Of a stretch of DNA of 64,000 nt, positions 36,000 to 45,379 are shown piece by piece. The notes under the pieces were generated by a model. It was not told where the DNA came from. It made no database searches and was given only the letters and a program-made list of their open reading frames with translations. This stretch comes from Leptolinea sp964446955 (lineage in GTDB: Bacteria; Chloroflexota; Anaerolineae; Anaerolineales; Anaerolineaceae), in contig CAYUQJ010000002.1 of the NCBI GenBank assembly GCA_964446955.1, forward strand, positions 124,001 through 188,000. The letters are read 5' to 3'. The stretch's first letter is position 1. Every line of letters begins with the position of its first letter. Both the position numbers and the translations under genes were made by a program.

Positions 36000-36986
36000 T
36001 CACAATTTGGCAAGATGGCAGGCCACAAAGTGGCCGGGAGAGATCTCACGCAATTCCGGCCGGGATTCGGCGCAAACAGCCTGCGCGATCGGGCATCTTG
36101 TCCGGAACCGACAACCGCTGGGCGGATCTACCGGTGATGGAACATCACCTTCCAGAATTGTCCGCCTTCGTTTCTCTTCAGCTACGGGATCCGGAATAGG
36201 TACTGCCGATAATAGAGCCTTTGTATATGGATGTAACGGATTATGGTAGAGCTCATCACGGCTTGCTTTTTCCGCGATAATCCCCAGATACATCACCGCC
36301 ACCCGGTTACTTATATGCTTAACCATGGAAAGGTCGTGTGCGATAAATAGATACGTCAGTTTTAATTCGCGTTGCAGGTCTTCCAACAAATTAACGACCT
36401 GCGCCTGGACAGATACATCCAACGCGGCAATCGGCTCATCGCATATAATCAGGTCGGGATCAAGGGCCAGCGCACGGGCAATTCCAATTCGTTGACGCTG
36501 TCCACCTGAAAATTCGTGCGGATACCGGCTGGCAAATGCCGTGTTCAGACCCACCAGTTCCAGTAAATGCAACACCCGGTCACGTAATTCCTTCCCACTG
36601 TGGGTATTATGGATGATCATGGGCTCCGCGATGATATCGCTGATCTTCATCCTTGGATTTAAGCTGGCATACGGGTCCTGGAAGATCATCTGCATTTTCT
36701 TCCGGGTTTTTCGCAGGCTCTCACCTCTCATCGTCACAAGGTCCTGGCCTTTAAAATAAACATGACCGGAGGTTGGACGATAAAGCTGAAGAATGGTTCT
36801 GCCGGTTGTGGATTTTCCACAACCCGATTCACCCACCAATCCAAGGGTTTCCCCGGAATAGATATCAAAAGAGACATCATCTACTGCATGGACGTCTCCT
36901 TTGTGTGACTTAAACACGAATCCCTGCATGATAGGGAAATACTTTACCAATCGATCAACCTTAAGTAAGACTTCTCGTTCTGCCAT
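36000..36986 (-). CDS. oppF: OppF/DppF-type ABC transporter ATPase
   Basis: A 328-residue ATPase. Walker A is GESGCGKSTTGRT, the signature is FSGGQRQRIGIARALALDPDLIICDEP, and a C-terminal oligopeptide-ABC extension holds the conserved cysteines (CRFRTRCPIAQAVC), a 4Fe-4S-type site in homologs. The start at 36986 overlaps the stop of the upstream gene by one base (TAATG), giving translational coupling. Confidence 0.95.
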   Translation of the reverse strand: MAEREVLLKVDRLVKYFPIMQGFVFKSHKGDVHAVDDVSFDIYSGETLGLVGESGCGKSTTGRTILQLYRPTSGHVYFKGQDLVTMRGESLRKTRKKMQMIFQDPYASLNPRMKISDIIAEPMIIHNTHSGKELRDRVLHLLELVGLNTAFASRYPHEFSGGQRQRIGIARALALDPDLIICDEPIAALDVSVQAQVVNLLEDLQRELKLTYLFIAHDLSMVKHISNRVAVMYLGIIAEKASRDELYHNPLHPYTKALLSAVPIPDPVAEEKRRRTILEGDVPSPVDPPSGCRFRTRCPIAQAVCAESRPELREISPGHFVACHLAKL

Positions 36987-37972
36987 TAGTATTCCCTTCC
37001 CGTGTTGGGATCCACCCAACAAGCCACTTTATGATGTGGGGATAGATTTATCAACGCGGGATTTTCTGATTTACAGTGTTCAACCGCAAACGGACAACGC
37101 GAAAGGAAGGGACAAGACCGGGGTTTTTCCATAAGAATTGGTGGCATTCCATCAATTGAAACCAGCCGGCGGTGATCGGTTACATCAAGTCTGGGCAGGC
37201 TGCCCAAAAGACCGCGGGTGTAAGGATGCAGTGGATTTGAATAGAGCTCTTTCACAGCCGCTTCCTCGACAATACACCCGCCATACATGACGGCAACCCT
37301 TTTTGCCAGTCCAGCAATAATGCCCAGGTCATGGGTGATCCAGATGATCGCCATACCCAGTTCCTGCCTTAATCGCTGAACCAGTTCCACAATCTGCGCC
37401 TGAATGGTTACATCCAACGCGGTGGTAGGTTCGTCGGCAATCAACAGTTGAGGATTGGTAATCAGCGCCATGGCAATCATCACACGCTGCCGCATACCAC
37501 CGGAGAACTGGTGTGGATAATCGTCCAACCGTTCTTTCGCGCGGGGAATTCCAACCAATTCCAACACCTCCGCGGCGCGGTCATACGCCATTTTTCGATT
37601 CATATCGGTATGAACTTCGAGCGGTTCCGATACCTGTTGCCCGATCGTTAAAACCGGATTGAAGAAAGTCATCGGGTCCTGAAAAACCATGCTGATCTGT
37701 GATCCACGTATGTGGCGTATCTCATCATCAGACATGGAAAGAAGGTCTTTTCCCTGATAGATCGCTTTACCTGCAACTACTTTCCCCGGCGGAGAGGGGA
37801 TCAGGCGCAACATTGACATTACTGAAACGCTTTTTCCACAACCGCTTTCACCTACTATACCTAGAGTCTCCCCCTCTTCAAGATTAAATGAAACGCCATT
37901 TACTGCATGAACAATCCCTTCACGGGTTCGAAATTGCGTTTCAAGGCCTTGCACACTTAGGATTTCCGTCAT
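36986..37972 (-). CDS. oppD: OppD/DppD-type ABC transporter ATPase
   Basis: A 328-residue ATPase, first gene of the operon. Walker A GESGCGKSVSVMS, signature FSGGMRQRVMIAMALITNPQLLIADEP, and the Cys-containing C-terminal extension CPFLSRCPFAVEHC. The ATG at 37972 starts the domain; an upstream in-frame Met at 38020 adds an unrelated 16 residues. The heterodimer with the next gene powers import. Confidence 0.95.
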   Translation of the reverse strand: MTEILSVQGLETQFRTREGIVHAVNGVSFNLEEGETLGIVGESGCGKSVSVMSMLRLIPSPPGKVVAGKAIYQGKDLLSMSDDEIRHIRGSQISMVFQDPMTFFNPVLTIGQQVSEPLEVHTDMNRKMAYDRAAEVLELVGIPRAKERLDDYPHQFSGGMRQRVMIAMALITNPQLLIADEPTTALDVTIQAQIVELVQRLRQELGMAIIWITHDLGIIAGLAKRVAVMYGGCIVEEAAVKELYSNPLHPYTRGLLGSLPRLDVTDHRRLVSIDGMPPILMEKPRSCPFLSRCPFAVEHCKSENPALINLSPHHKVACWVDPNTGREY

Positions 37973-38065
37973 GCAATAAAAACCTCGATTCAGAAGATTT
38001 ACTACTAATTCAATAAACAAACAGAGCCTTCCAGAGAGCTTCCGGAGGCATCGGCAAGTGTTGAT

Positions 38066-38094
38066 ATTCTATCTGTTTTTTTTTGCGATGTCAA
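38066..38094 (-). promoter_or_regulatory. Promoter of the peptide transporter operon
   Basis: TTGACA (38089-38094), a 17-base A-rich spacer and TAGAAT (38066-38071) on the minus strand, leaving a leader of about 85 bases before oppD. Confidence 0.8.
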
Positions 38095-38131
38095 ACGACC
38101 ATTTTTTCACGAAAAAATAAACGGGAGCGAA

Positions 38132-39046
38132 TCATTTTTCGTCCCCGAACCGCAGCCGTAAATACGAATCATAACGCACCGGGTTGATCTTGCCCTCTTC
38201 CACTGCTTTACGCACGGCACAGCCAGGTTCGTTGCGGTGTGTGCAATCGTTAAATTGACAATAAGGCACCAGGTCTCGTATCTCACGGAAATAGCCATCC
38301 AACTCTTCCGGTTGTATATCCCACAACCCCAGACTTCGGATGCCGGGAAGGTCAGCCAGCCAACCTCCACCATCCAGCGGGAAAAGCTCGCGAACCTGGG
38401 TGGTATGCCGTCCTTTTGATGAAAACTTGCTAACTTCCCTTACCTGCATTCCCAATCCCGGCTGTAAAGCATTAAGCAGACTTGTTTTTCCCACACCGGA
38501 AGGCCCGGCAAGAACAGATAGCTTTCCAACGAGGATAGACCGAAGTTCTTCCATCCCTTCATTCATCTTTGCTGAAACATAATGCACGGGGAAACCCAAT
38601 CCATCGTAGTGCCTAAACATGGCCTCTATGGCTGGAAGGTCGCCGATATCCTTCTTATTCAGTACTATCCGTGCTGGTATCCCGTGTTTTTCCAATCCGA
38701 TCAGAAAACGGTCTGCCATACGAACATGCGGCGGCGGGTCGGCACAGGCGAAGACCAGGATCACCTGGTCGGGGTTGGCCACCAGAACCTGCTCGCGAAC
38801 GCCGCGGGCTTCCGGTGCCTGCCGTGAAAGAACCCGTTCGCGCGGATGAACAAATTCCACCATCCCTTCATCCTTGCCACCTGGAGAAATATCCACTGTA
38901 TCCCCCACGGCCAGAATATCACTGAGTGAATGATGTTGTTTCAATTTCCCGCGAATCCGGCAGATATAGACTCCAGATGGCGTATAAACCCACGCAAATC
39001 CAGATTGAGTCCGTATCACAAGACCGGAAAGATATTCGTTAGTCAT
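38132..39046 (-). CDS. rsgA: RsgA: small ribosomal subunit biogenesis GTPase
   Basis: A 304-residue circularly permuted GTPase: N-terminal OB fold, G4 (LNKKD) before G1 (GPSGVGKTSLLN), G3 as DLPGIRSLG, and a C-terminal zinc-binding part with CQFNDCTHRNEPGC. It acts in late 30S assembly. It lies two bases after the PBP gene and has no own ribosome site, so translation is probably coupled. Confidence 0.95.
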   Translation of the reverse strand: MTNEYLSGLVIRTQSGFAWVYTPSGVYICRIRGKLKQHHSLSDILAVGDTVDISPGGKDEGMVEFVHPRERVLSRQAPEARGVREQVLVANPDQVILVFACADPPPHVRMADRFLIGLEKHGIPARIVLNKKDIGDLPAIEAMFRHYDGLGFPVHYVSAKMNEGMEELRSILVGKLSVLAGPSGVGKTSLLNALQPGLGMQVREVSKFSSKGRHTTQVRELFPLDGGGWLADLPGIRSLGLWDIQPEELDGYFREIRDLVPYCQFNDCTHRNEPGCAVRKAVEEGKINPVRYDSYLRLRFGDEK

Positions 39047-39048
39047 TG

Positions 39049-41292
39049 TCAGGGGGTGTCAGTAATCAGGGGTAAAGTCTCCGTTTCAGTGACGGCGGGG
39101 GTCGGTGTTGGATCACGCCGTGTGTACAACGAAGATTCCCAGGGAAGCAATTTTGAAGGTCGTCCGTTATAGTATATCTCGATGATCCGACGGAATATTG
39201 GCGCCGCTACCATGGAGCCTTCACCGGCATTTTCAGCAATAACAACAATAGTGATATCCGGCTTATTCGTTTCCTTGGCTCCATCGGTATAACCCGCGAA
39301 CCAGGAGTGTGGATCATCTGACGCGCCTTCCGCTGTTCCTGTTTTACCGTAAATGGGTATTTGAATTCCAGCCATGGCAGCCTGCGCTGTACCTTTTTCG
39401 TCCGTGATCACCCGCCGCATTCCTGTCCGGATCACATCCATGATCTGCGGCCGCTCCTCCAATTTGCTCAACACTTCAGGAGATGTGGATGTTATCTCTT
39501 CTCCATCTGCTGATGTAAATTTCGTAACAATAAATGGCCGGTATAAATTGCCGCCATTTCCAATGGCAGAAATCATGACAGCCACTTGAAGCGGTGTTGC
39601 CAACATGGAACCCTGCCCGATTGATAATTGAACCGCATCACCTTCACTCTTTGGTTCCAGAACCTGACCGGCAACTTCTTCCAACTCCCGAATACCTGTC
39701 TTCCGGCCCAGACCAAACATTTCGGCGTGGGTCACCATATCATTGGCTTCACCTTTCTTGAATAGGTCAAGCCCAATATGCCAGAAATACGGATTGCAGG
39801 ATCGAACCAGACCGGCTACAAGGTCGATTTTGCCGCTGGGACTCTTTTTATAGGTATATGTCCAATCATATAGCGTAACACCGGGTAATTCGGTAAAACG
39901 ATATCCGCAGTCATAGATGGTATTGGATCGGTAATATCCACTCTCCAGAGCGGCAGCCATGGTGACGATTTTGAATATCGATCCCATTGGATAGGCACTT
40001 TGGGTGGCACGATTTAACAGACGGTGTTCAGGATCATTCAACGCTTCATTCAATTGAAAACTGGAATTGTAGCTAGCGGTCTCGAAAAGGTTCGCGTCAT
40101 ATCCCGGCGCGGATACGAGAGCCAGTATTCTGCCTGAATCACGTTCCAATACAACAACAGCCCCGCGGAAGCCCTCCATGGCACGTTGTGACTGTATCTG
40201 CAGGTCTTTGTCCAGGGTGGTGTGCATGTATTGCGGTGATTTTGAATCTGCCTGAGCCAGGCGGGTTAATATATTCCCCTTTGAATCCCGAAGATAAACT
40301 GTGCCACCCGGATGGCCAGCCAGTTGCTCTTCCGCCCAGGCTTCCAGTCCGGCTACACCAACTTTTTCTTCTCCCGAATACCCTTTTCGCCGGTATTCCT
40401 CTATTTGTTCTTCTGAGATTTTTAACAGGTAACCGACACTATGCGGAGCGGCTCCTTCATCAAAGTACAAACGACCATTGTACGGCGTCAATACCAACCC
40501 ATGCAAAAGGCTTAACTCTTCAGACATCTGTTGGGCGGCCTGGGCTGTTACTTCGCTGATGGGAATATACATCGCGTCCCTGTTCTCATCGATCTGACGT
40601 TTTATCGAATCACTCGGCCTACCTGTCAATTTTGACAACGCCAGCAACAGATTCCCTTCCTGCGGTTTGAGCAGATCTGCCGGTTTCAATCCGATGGCCA
40701 TCGCGTTGACCTGTGCCGCGATCGGAATGCCGTTCCGGTCATATATATCACCACGGCCTGATGAGGTGTATTCGGATGTAAGGAAATTGCCGCCATGCAA
40801 TTCCGGAAGGATCAATCCATCATCCCACTGGATCCGCCAATCGTCATCCTCCGTAGTTATGTTCATGATCACATCACGTTCCATTTTCCCAAAAACGATT
40901 GTCCGGTAGATCACATGGACAGCTACCTGCGCGGACATACCGGAAGGCAGCATGGAAAGGATGGACCCTTCGAGATCCTCATAACCCAAATGCTGGGCAA
41001 CCTCGCGATACCTTGATTCAAAATCTTCACGCGTGACCGCATCACGGCTGACACGTGTGATCAGATTGTACATTTGGTCATAGTCTTCCATTTTCCAGGC
41101 ATCGAGAAAGGACTGAACGACACCACGGGCACCATCCACACCAGCGGAAGGACTAACCGTCGGTAAAGGTGCCATAATCCCATCCGTGGCAAAGGAAGAA
41201 GGAGTGCATGACACCGCCAGTATCATCAAAGCACAGAAACAGCCAAAGACACGGGTTGACAGGGATCGGGAATTTGTCTGGTTCTCAGCCAA
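39049..41292 (-). CDS. PBP2/MecA-type penicillin-binding transpeptidase
   Basis: A 747-residue class B PBP that cross-links peptidoglycan. An N-terminal secretion segment ends in LAVSC (possible lipobox). A MecA_N/NTF2-like domain (about 60-160), a dimerisation domain and a transpeptidase domain follow, with the SxxK serine in GSIFKI, SCN in VRSCNPYF, and KTG in YGKTGTAEG. I chose the TTG at 41292 because AAGGAG lies six bases before it; it overlaps maf by eight bases. The longer frame to 41352 lies within maf and lacks a ribosome site. Confidence 0.9.
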   Translation of the reverse strand: MAENQTNSRSLSTRVFGCFCALMILAVSCTPSSFATDGIMAPLPTVSPSAGVDGARGVVQSFLDAWKMEDYDQMYNLITRVSRDAVTREDFESRYREVAQHLGYEDLEGSILSMLPSGMSAQVAVHVIYRTIVFGKMERDVIMNITTEDDDWRIQWDDGLILPELHGGNFLTSEYTSSGRGDIYDRNGIPIAAQVNAMAIGLKPADLLKPQEGNLLLALSKLTGRPSDSIKRQIDENRDAMYIPISEVTAQAAQQMSEELSLLHGLVLTPYNGRLYFDEGAAPHSVGYLLKISEEQIEEYRRKGYSGEEKVGVAGLEAWAEEQLAGHPGGTVYLRDSKGNILTRLAQADSKSPQYMHTTLDKDLQIQSQRAMEGFRGAVVVLERDSGRILALVSAPGYDANLFETASYNSSFQLNEALNDPEHRLLNRATQSAYPMGSIFKIVTMAAALESGYYRSNTIYDCGYRFTELPGVTLYDWTYTYKKSPSGKIDLVAGLVRSCNPYFWHIGLDLFKKGEANDMVTHAEMFGLGRKTGIRELEEVAGQVLEPKSEGDAVQLSIGQGSMLATPLQVAVMISAIGNGGNLYRPFIVTKFTSADGEEITSTSPEVLSKLEERPQIMDVIRTGMRRVITDEKGTAQAAMAGIQIPIYGKTGTAEGASDDPHSWFAGYTDGAKETNKPDITIVVIAENAGEGSMVAAPIFRRIIEIYYNGRPSKLLPWESSLYTRRDPTPTPAVTETETLPLITDTP

Positions 41293-41950
41293 CAATTGCT
41301 CCTTGTTCCACCAGATTGTGAATGGGGCAATCATACCGGTTTGCCCGTTCACAATCAGACACCATGCTATTTGAAACAGTTAAACTATACCGCGCGGCCA
41401 ACCGTTTTAGGTGGCATAAGGGAAGCCCCATAACACTGGCAAAGCAGCCTTGAAAATTCCCCACAGGATGAAAACCAGCATGCTGAATTGCATAACCTCC
41501 GGCTTTATCAAGCGGATCACCGCTCATCACATACTTGTCAATTTCGCTGTCCGAATACCTGCGCATGGGGACAATAGAGACGCAAAGCTCATTCTCCAAC
41601 CGACCGGTCGCAAGATCAAGAAGGCTGATAGCCGTCATCACCCGATGTTTCTTTGCCCGCAGTGCTTCCAACATTCGACGGGCATCGTCTGAATCAACCG
41701 GTTTCCCCAACAATCGGTCTTCGAAGACCACAATGGTATCCGCTGCCAGAACCAGTCCAGTTCCATCCATTGCACATGCCAGGGCTTTTTCTTGCGCCAA
41801 TCGCGTGACGTAAGCCGCCGGTTTTTCTCCCGGCCGCGGGGTTTCATCGATATTGGCAGGCCGGGATGAAAATGACCAACCGGTTAGAGTTAAAAGTTCC
41901 CGCCGACGGGGTGAATTGGAAGCCAGAATAACATGGATGGGATTTAACAT
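41285..41950 (-). CDS. maf: Maf family nucleotide pyrophosphatase
   Basis: A 221-residue Maf/Ham1-superfamily protein with the opening LASNSPRRRELL, the AADTIVVFEDRLLGKP block and GGYAIQHAG. Maf proteins hydrolyse dTTP/UTP or modified nucleotides. It heads the maf-PBP-rsgA run. The C-terminal 20 residues are unusual and coincide with the start of the PBP frame, so the end may be extended. Confidence 0.93.
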   Translation of the reverse strand: MLNPIHVILASNSPRRRELLTLTGWSFSSRPANIDETPRPGEKPAAYVTRLAQEKALACAMDGTGLVLAADTIVVFEDRLLGKPVDSDDARRMLEALRAKKHRVMTAISLLDLATGRLENELCVSIVPMRRYSDSEIDKYVMSGDPLDKAGGYAIQHAGFHPVGNFQGCFASVMGLPLCHLKRLAARYSLTVSNSMVSDCERANRYDCPIHNLVEQGAIVG

Positions 41951-41988
41951 GCTTCCAAAATTTTAACACGGATAATTACCTCTATTTT

Positions 41989-42016
41989 TTGATAATCAGA
42001 AAAATAAAGATACAAT
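41989..42016 (+). promoter_or_regulatory. Promoter of xpt
   Basis: TTGATA (41989-41994), a 16-base spacer and TACAAT (42011-42016). There is room only for a short leader before the ATG at 42044, so no purine riboswitch is present. Confidence 0.7.
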
Positions 42017-42043
42017 TACCGGAATATTTTCAGGAGGCACGGC

Positions 42044-42616
42044 ATGCAGGCATTAAAAGATCGAATTCTGGCAGAAGGAAGATATTTACAGAATGGCATT
42101 TTACGGGTGGATAGTTTCATCAATCACCAGGTTGACCCGGCGTTGATGGATGCCTGTGGGGCGGAATTTGCCCGGTCATTCGCAAACTGTAAGGCCGATC
42201 GCATCCTCACGGCAGAGATATCAGGGATTGCGCCGGCCATAATGGCAGCCAGACACCTTTCACTTCCTGTTGTCTATGCCCGCAAGCACAAGCCAGTCAC
42301 CATGCCCGACCAGGTCTACTTTACTGTGGCTCCCTCTCACACAAAGGGAAATATGGTTGATCTTATCGTCTCTCCTGACTATCTCCCCAAAGGAGAAAAG
42401 GTTTTGATCATCGATGACTTCCTCGCCTCTGGTTCCACCATCCTGGGACTGGTTCGTCTGGTACAGGCAGCAGGTGCCGAGTTGGTAGGTATCGGAACCC
42501 TGATCGAAAAATCCTTTGAGGGCGGACGCAAGAGTCTGGAATCCCTTGGAGTACCCATCGTTTCGTTGGTTTGTATTGAATCGATGGACAATGGCGAATT
42601 TAAATTCATAGATTAG
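42044..42616 (+). CDS. xpt: Xanthine phosphoribosyltransferase
   Basis: A 190-residue type I phosphoribosyltransferase that salvages xanthine with PRPP. It has the PRPP loop VLIIDDFLASGST and the family-specific opening MQALKDRILAEGRYL and TAEISGIAPAI. Length equals typical Xpt (about 190). CAGGAGGCAC precedes the ATG. Confidence 0.95.
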   Translation: MQALKDRILAEGRYLQNGILRVDSFINHQVDPALMDACGAEFARSFANCKADRILTAEISGIAPAIMAARHLSLPVVYARKHKPVTMPDQVYFTVAPSHTKGNMVDLIVSPDYLPKGEKVLIIDDFLASGSTILGLVRLVQAAGAELVGIGTLIEKSFEGGRKSLESLGVPIVSLVCIESMDNGEFKFID

Positions 42617-42641
42617 GATCTATCTTTATTCGGTAAAAATT

Positions 42642-42680
42642 ACCAACCCGGAATTTGAAACCGGGTTGGTTTCTATTTCT
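42642..42680 (+). terminator. Terminator of xpt
   Basis: ACCAACCCGG (42642-42651) pairs perfectly with CCGGGTTGGT (42661-42670), followed by TTCTATTTCT. Confidence 0.88.
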
Positions 42681-42742
42681 GCAACCGCTACAATAACAAT
42701 GCGTATGAAGATTAATCCGTTCATCCATCAGAGGAGGATTAC

Positions 42743-43222
42743 GTGAAACGTGACAGGTTCCTCATTTCCATTCTGGCAGGAATTGCCATTATTGCCATAC
42801 TATCAATCGTTCTATTCGTTACACGAAGCAGTGAGACAAGGTACACCGGCGAGAACACGCCGGAAGGGATCATTCAGGATTATGTTCTTGCTCTTCAGAA
42901 AAAGGAATTCGAAAAAGCCTACGAATTCCTGGCAGATGATAAAGAAAATGAAAAACCGGAGTTCGACGAATTCCGCGAGTTTTTCATCACCAGCTTTGAA
43001 TCATACAGCCGCGCCGGTCTTTCCGTTGGTACCAGCTCAATTACAGGTGACAGGGCTTTTGTCACAGTAATAATTCAGCGAAGCTATGGCGGACCATTCA
43101 ATGAAATCTCGCGCATGCATGAAACTGTTGATCTGGAAAAAGAGGATGGAATATGGAAAATTCGCAATTTTCCACACCCGTTCTGGGGATATGACTGGTA
43201 TGACAACAATTACAAGAACTAA
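42743..43222 (+). CDS. Membrane-anchored NTF2-like domain protein
   Basis: A 159-residue protein with one N-terminal helix (7-27) and an extracytoplasmic NTF2-like domain (PEGIIQDYVLALQKKEFEKAYEFL, then a C-terminal DGIWKIRNFP strand), resembling DUF4878-type lipoprotein domains. Function unknown. A GAGGAGG site lies before the GTGAAA/ATG region. It precedes the DUF5671 gene by about 50 bases. Confidence 0.7.
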   Translation: MKRDRFLISILAGIAIIAILSIVLFVTRSSETRYTGENTPEGIIQDYVLALQKKEFEKAYEFLADDKENEKPEFDEFREFFITSFESYSRAGLSVGTSSITGDRAFVTVIIQRSYGGPFNEISRMHETVDLEKEDGIWKIRNFPHPFWGYDWYDNNYKN

Positions 43223-43271
43223 GTCAGGTAATTTCCATTAATCCATTGATCGCTTGAGTCAGGAGCTTAAA

Positions 43272-45206
43272 ATGCGTACCGTTCGCCGGCTTTATTTTTA
43301 TCTTGTTGCATTCATCAGCCTTGAAATCGTTATGTGGAGCGTCATTACACTGGCGCGAACCTTGTTTGATGCATCATCATTGAATGCGATCGGCGACCAG
43401 ATCGCGGGTGGACTTGCTTTTCTAATCGTTGGCCTTCCGATATTCCTCTTTCACTGGTTCTTTATTCAAAAGGATATTCAACATGAAATGGAAGAGCGTG
43501 CCAGCCTCCTGAGAGAGATATTCCTCTACGGGGTGTATCTGGCGACGCTGATTCCCATCGCGCAGAATGTGATCGCGTTGGTGAACCGCGGCACAACAGC
43601 CCTTTTCAAACTGGACAACACGTTCTCATTCCTTGGCTCCGACCAGACTGTTGCCGATAATCTTGTCGCCATAGCTGTAATGGTCATCGTCTTCCTGTAT
43701 TTTCATAACATTTTACGGGGAGAATATGCCGCAAACACCCCGGGGAATGATCTACACGGTACCCGACGATTATTCCGGTACATATGGATGCTGTACAGTC
43801 TGGTTCTGGTCATCTTCAGTGTTGTGTATCTTTTGCAATACATATTCAGTATTCCAACCGGGCTTGCGAACTTATCCCGTGAATTATTGTCCAACGGTTT
43901 GGCCATTACACTGGTCGCCACACCGCTTTGGGCATACAACTGGCAGGTAATCCAGAGATCTCTATCAGACCGTGATGAGATACTCTCCACATTACGCCTC
44001 ATCGTGCTCTATCTGCTTGCACTGGCAGGAGTCATTATCACGCTCTCATGTGCGGGTTGGGTGTTATTCGTTATTCTGCGGACAATACTGGAACAACATC
44101 CAATTCTGAATGTGGAAATTCTGGAACGGATAAAAACAGCACTTTCATTTGCCATTCCGATGGGTGTCATCTGGGCTTATTTCGGGCGTGAGTGGAATAA
44201 AACGATTGATGAAGAGACAAACCCGTTGCAGCGCGATGCCCTTCGCCGGTTTTATTTTTATATCCTTTCGTTCCTGGGAAATCTGGCTGTATTCATTGGC
44301 GTACAGGGTATAGCCAGAGTCATGATCGATATCCTAGTCGAAGACTTTACAGGGTTTTCCTATTACGCCGGCACCATTAGTTCATCATTGTCCATGCTCG
44401 CTGTTGGTCTTCCTGTATGGCTGTCTAATTGGCCTGGATTACAGGCGAAAGCATCACAAATTGATGATGCCGGTGACCATGCCCGGCGGTCTGTCATACG
44501 CAAAAGCTATCTCTACCTGATCATATTCTCACTGGTGGTCGGGCTGATGTCTTCAGCCGGGATGCTTCTATACAATCTGATCAGTACAGTGACAGTAAAA
44601 AACAGTGGAAGCCCGCTTACCAACCTGGCCTACGATTCGACAACACTTGCCATTGTGATCATCTGGCTTGTGTACCATTTCTCAGCATTACGGAATGATG
44701 GCAAGGCTTCACAGGCAGCCATCGCGGAACTGCACGCATCATTCCCCGTCTTGCTCATAACAGATAGACTTCCGGAACTTGGAGACTTTGTTTTAGAAAA
44801 GCTGAAAGCAATCGCACCAAGAATTCCTTTGACCATTCAACCGGCCACAGCAATTAACAGCGCCGATGAGTTAAACAATTACAAGGCGATTATCCTGCCG
44901 TCAGATCTGATAACAAAACCCGGTTCCGTATTTTTGAACGCCTTGGAAACGTACACGGGCAAATGGATCTTCCTACCATCTGGACGTGAGAATTGGGTTT
45001 GGCAGGGGACAGTTCAGAAGAACCGGCTTGACTCGGCCAAAGAAACGGCCCGTATCATCCGCCAACTGGCTGAGAATCAGCCGGCCCAAACTTTATCCAC
45101 ATCGAGTCCTTTGATGATTGTTGGATACGTTCTGGGGGGATTGTTTGCCCTGCAGATACTATTTATGATGATCATGGGAGTCATATCTGTTTTCACCGGG
45201 TTCTAA
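43272..45206 (+). CDS. DUF5671 multi-pass membrane protein
   Basis: A 644-residue protein with repeated units of two to four transmembrane helices; each opens with a motif like RRLYFYLVAFISLEIVMW (near 4, 165, 242, 325 and 410). This internal repetition suggests duplication of the DUF5671 module. A soluble C-terminal part (about 485-610) and a last helix near 620-640 follow. The ATG at 43272 is six bases after CAGGAG. Function unknown. Confidence 0.8.
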   Translation: MRTVRRLYFYLVAFISLEIVMWSVITLARTLFDASSLNAIGDQIAGGLAFLIVGLPIFLFHWFFIQKDIQHEMEERASLLREIFLYGVYLATLIPIAQNVIALVNRGTTALFKLDNTFSFLGSDQTVADNLVAIAVMVIVFLYFHNILRGEYAANTPGNDLHGTRRLFRYIWMLYSLVLVIFSVVYLLQYIFSIPTGLANLSRELLSNGLAITLVATPLWAYNWQVIQRSLSDRDEILSTLRLIVLYLLALAGVIITLSCAGWVLFVILRTILEQHPILNVEILERIKTALSFAIPMGVIWAYFGREWNKTIDEETNPLQRDALRRFYFYILSFLGNLAVFIGVQGIARVMIDILVEDFTGFSYYAGTISSSLSMLAVGLPVWLSNWPGLQAKASQIDDAGDHARRSVIRKSYLYLIIFSLVVGLMSSAGMLLYNLISTVTVKNSGSPLTNLAYDSTTLAIVIIWLVYHFSALRNDGKASQAAIAELHASFPVLLITDRLPELGDFVLEKLKAIAPRIPLTIQPATAINSADELNNYKAIILPSDLITKPGSVFLNALETYTGKWIFLPSGRENWVWQGTVQKNRLDSAKETARIIRQLAENQPAQTLSTSSPLMIVGYVLGGLFALQILFMMIMGVISVFTGF

Positions 45207-45362
45207 TCAATATCCAGATACAGAAAATCAGGAATACAGAGATTCCCATCCCTGTTTCCACGATGGAAAATGCAAAATTTCAGGAAACAGAAAGGGAGGT
45301 TTTCAGTAAATCTGATACAGTCAGCTTTACGTCTATACGCAAAGCTTGTTCTAGCTCTGCGG

Positions 45363-45368
45363 TATAAT
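45363..45368 (+). promoter_or_regulatory. -10 box of gyrA
   Basis: TATAAT ending 11 bases before the gyrA ATG. No ribosome site intervenes, so the transcript would have only a few untranslated bases. Confidence 0.55.
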
Positions 45369-45379
45369 TCATACCATCT

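Noticed and set aside
41951..42043. Purine riboswitch upstream of xpt
   Set aside because: The promoter ends at 42016 and leaves a leader of only about 20 bases, too short for an aptamer.
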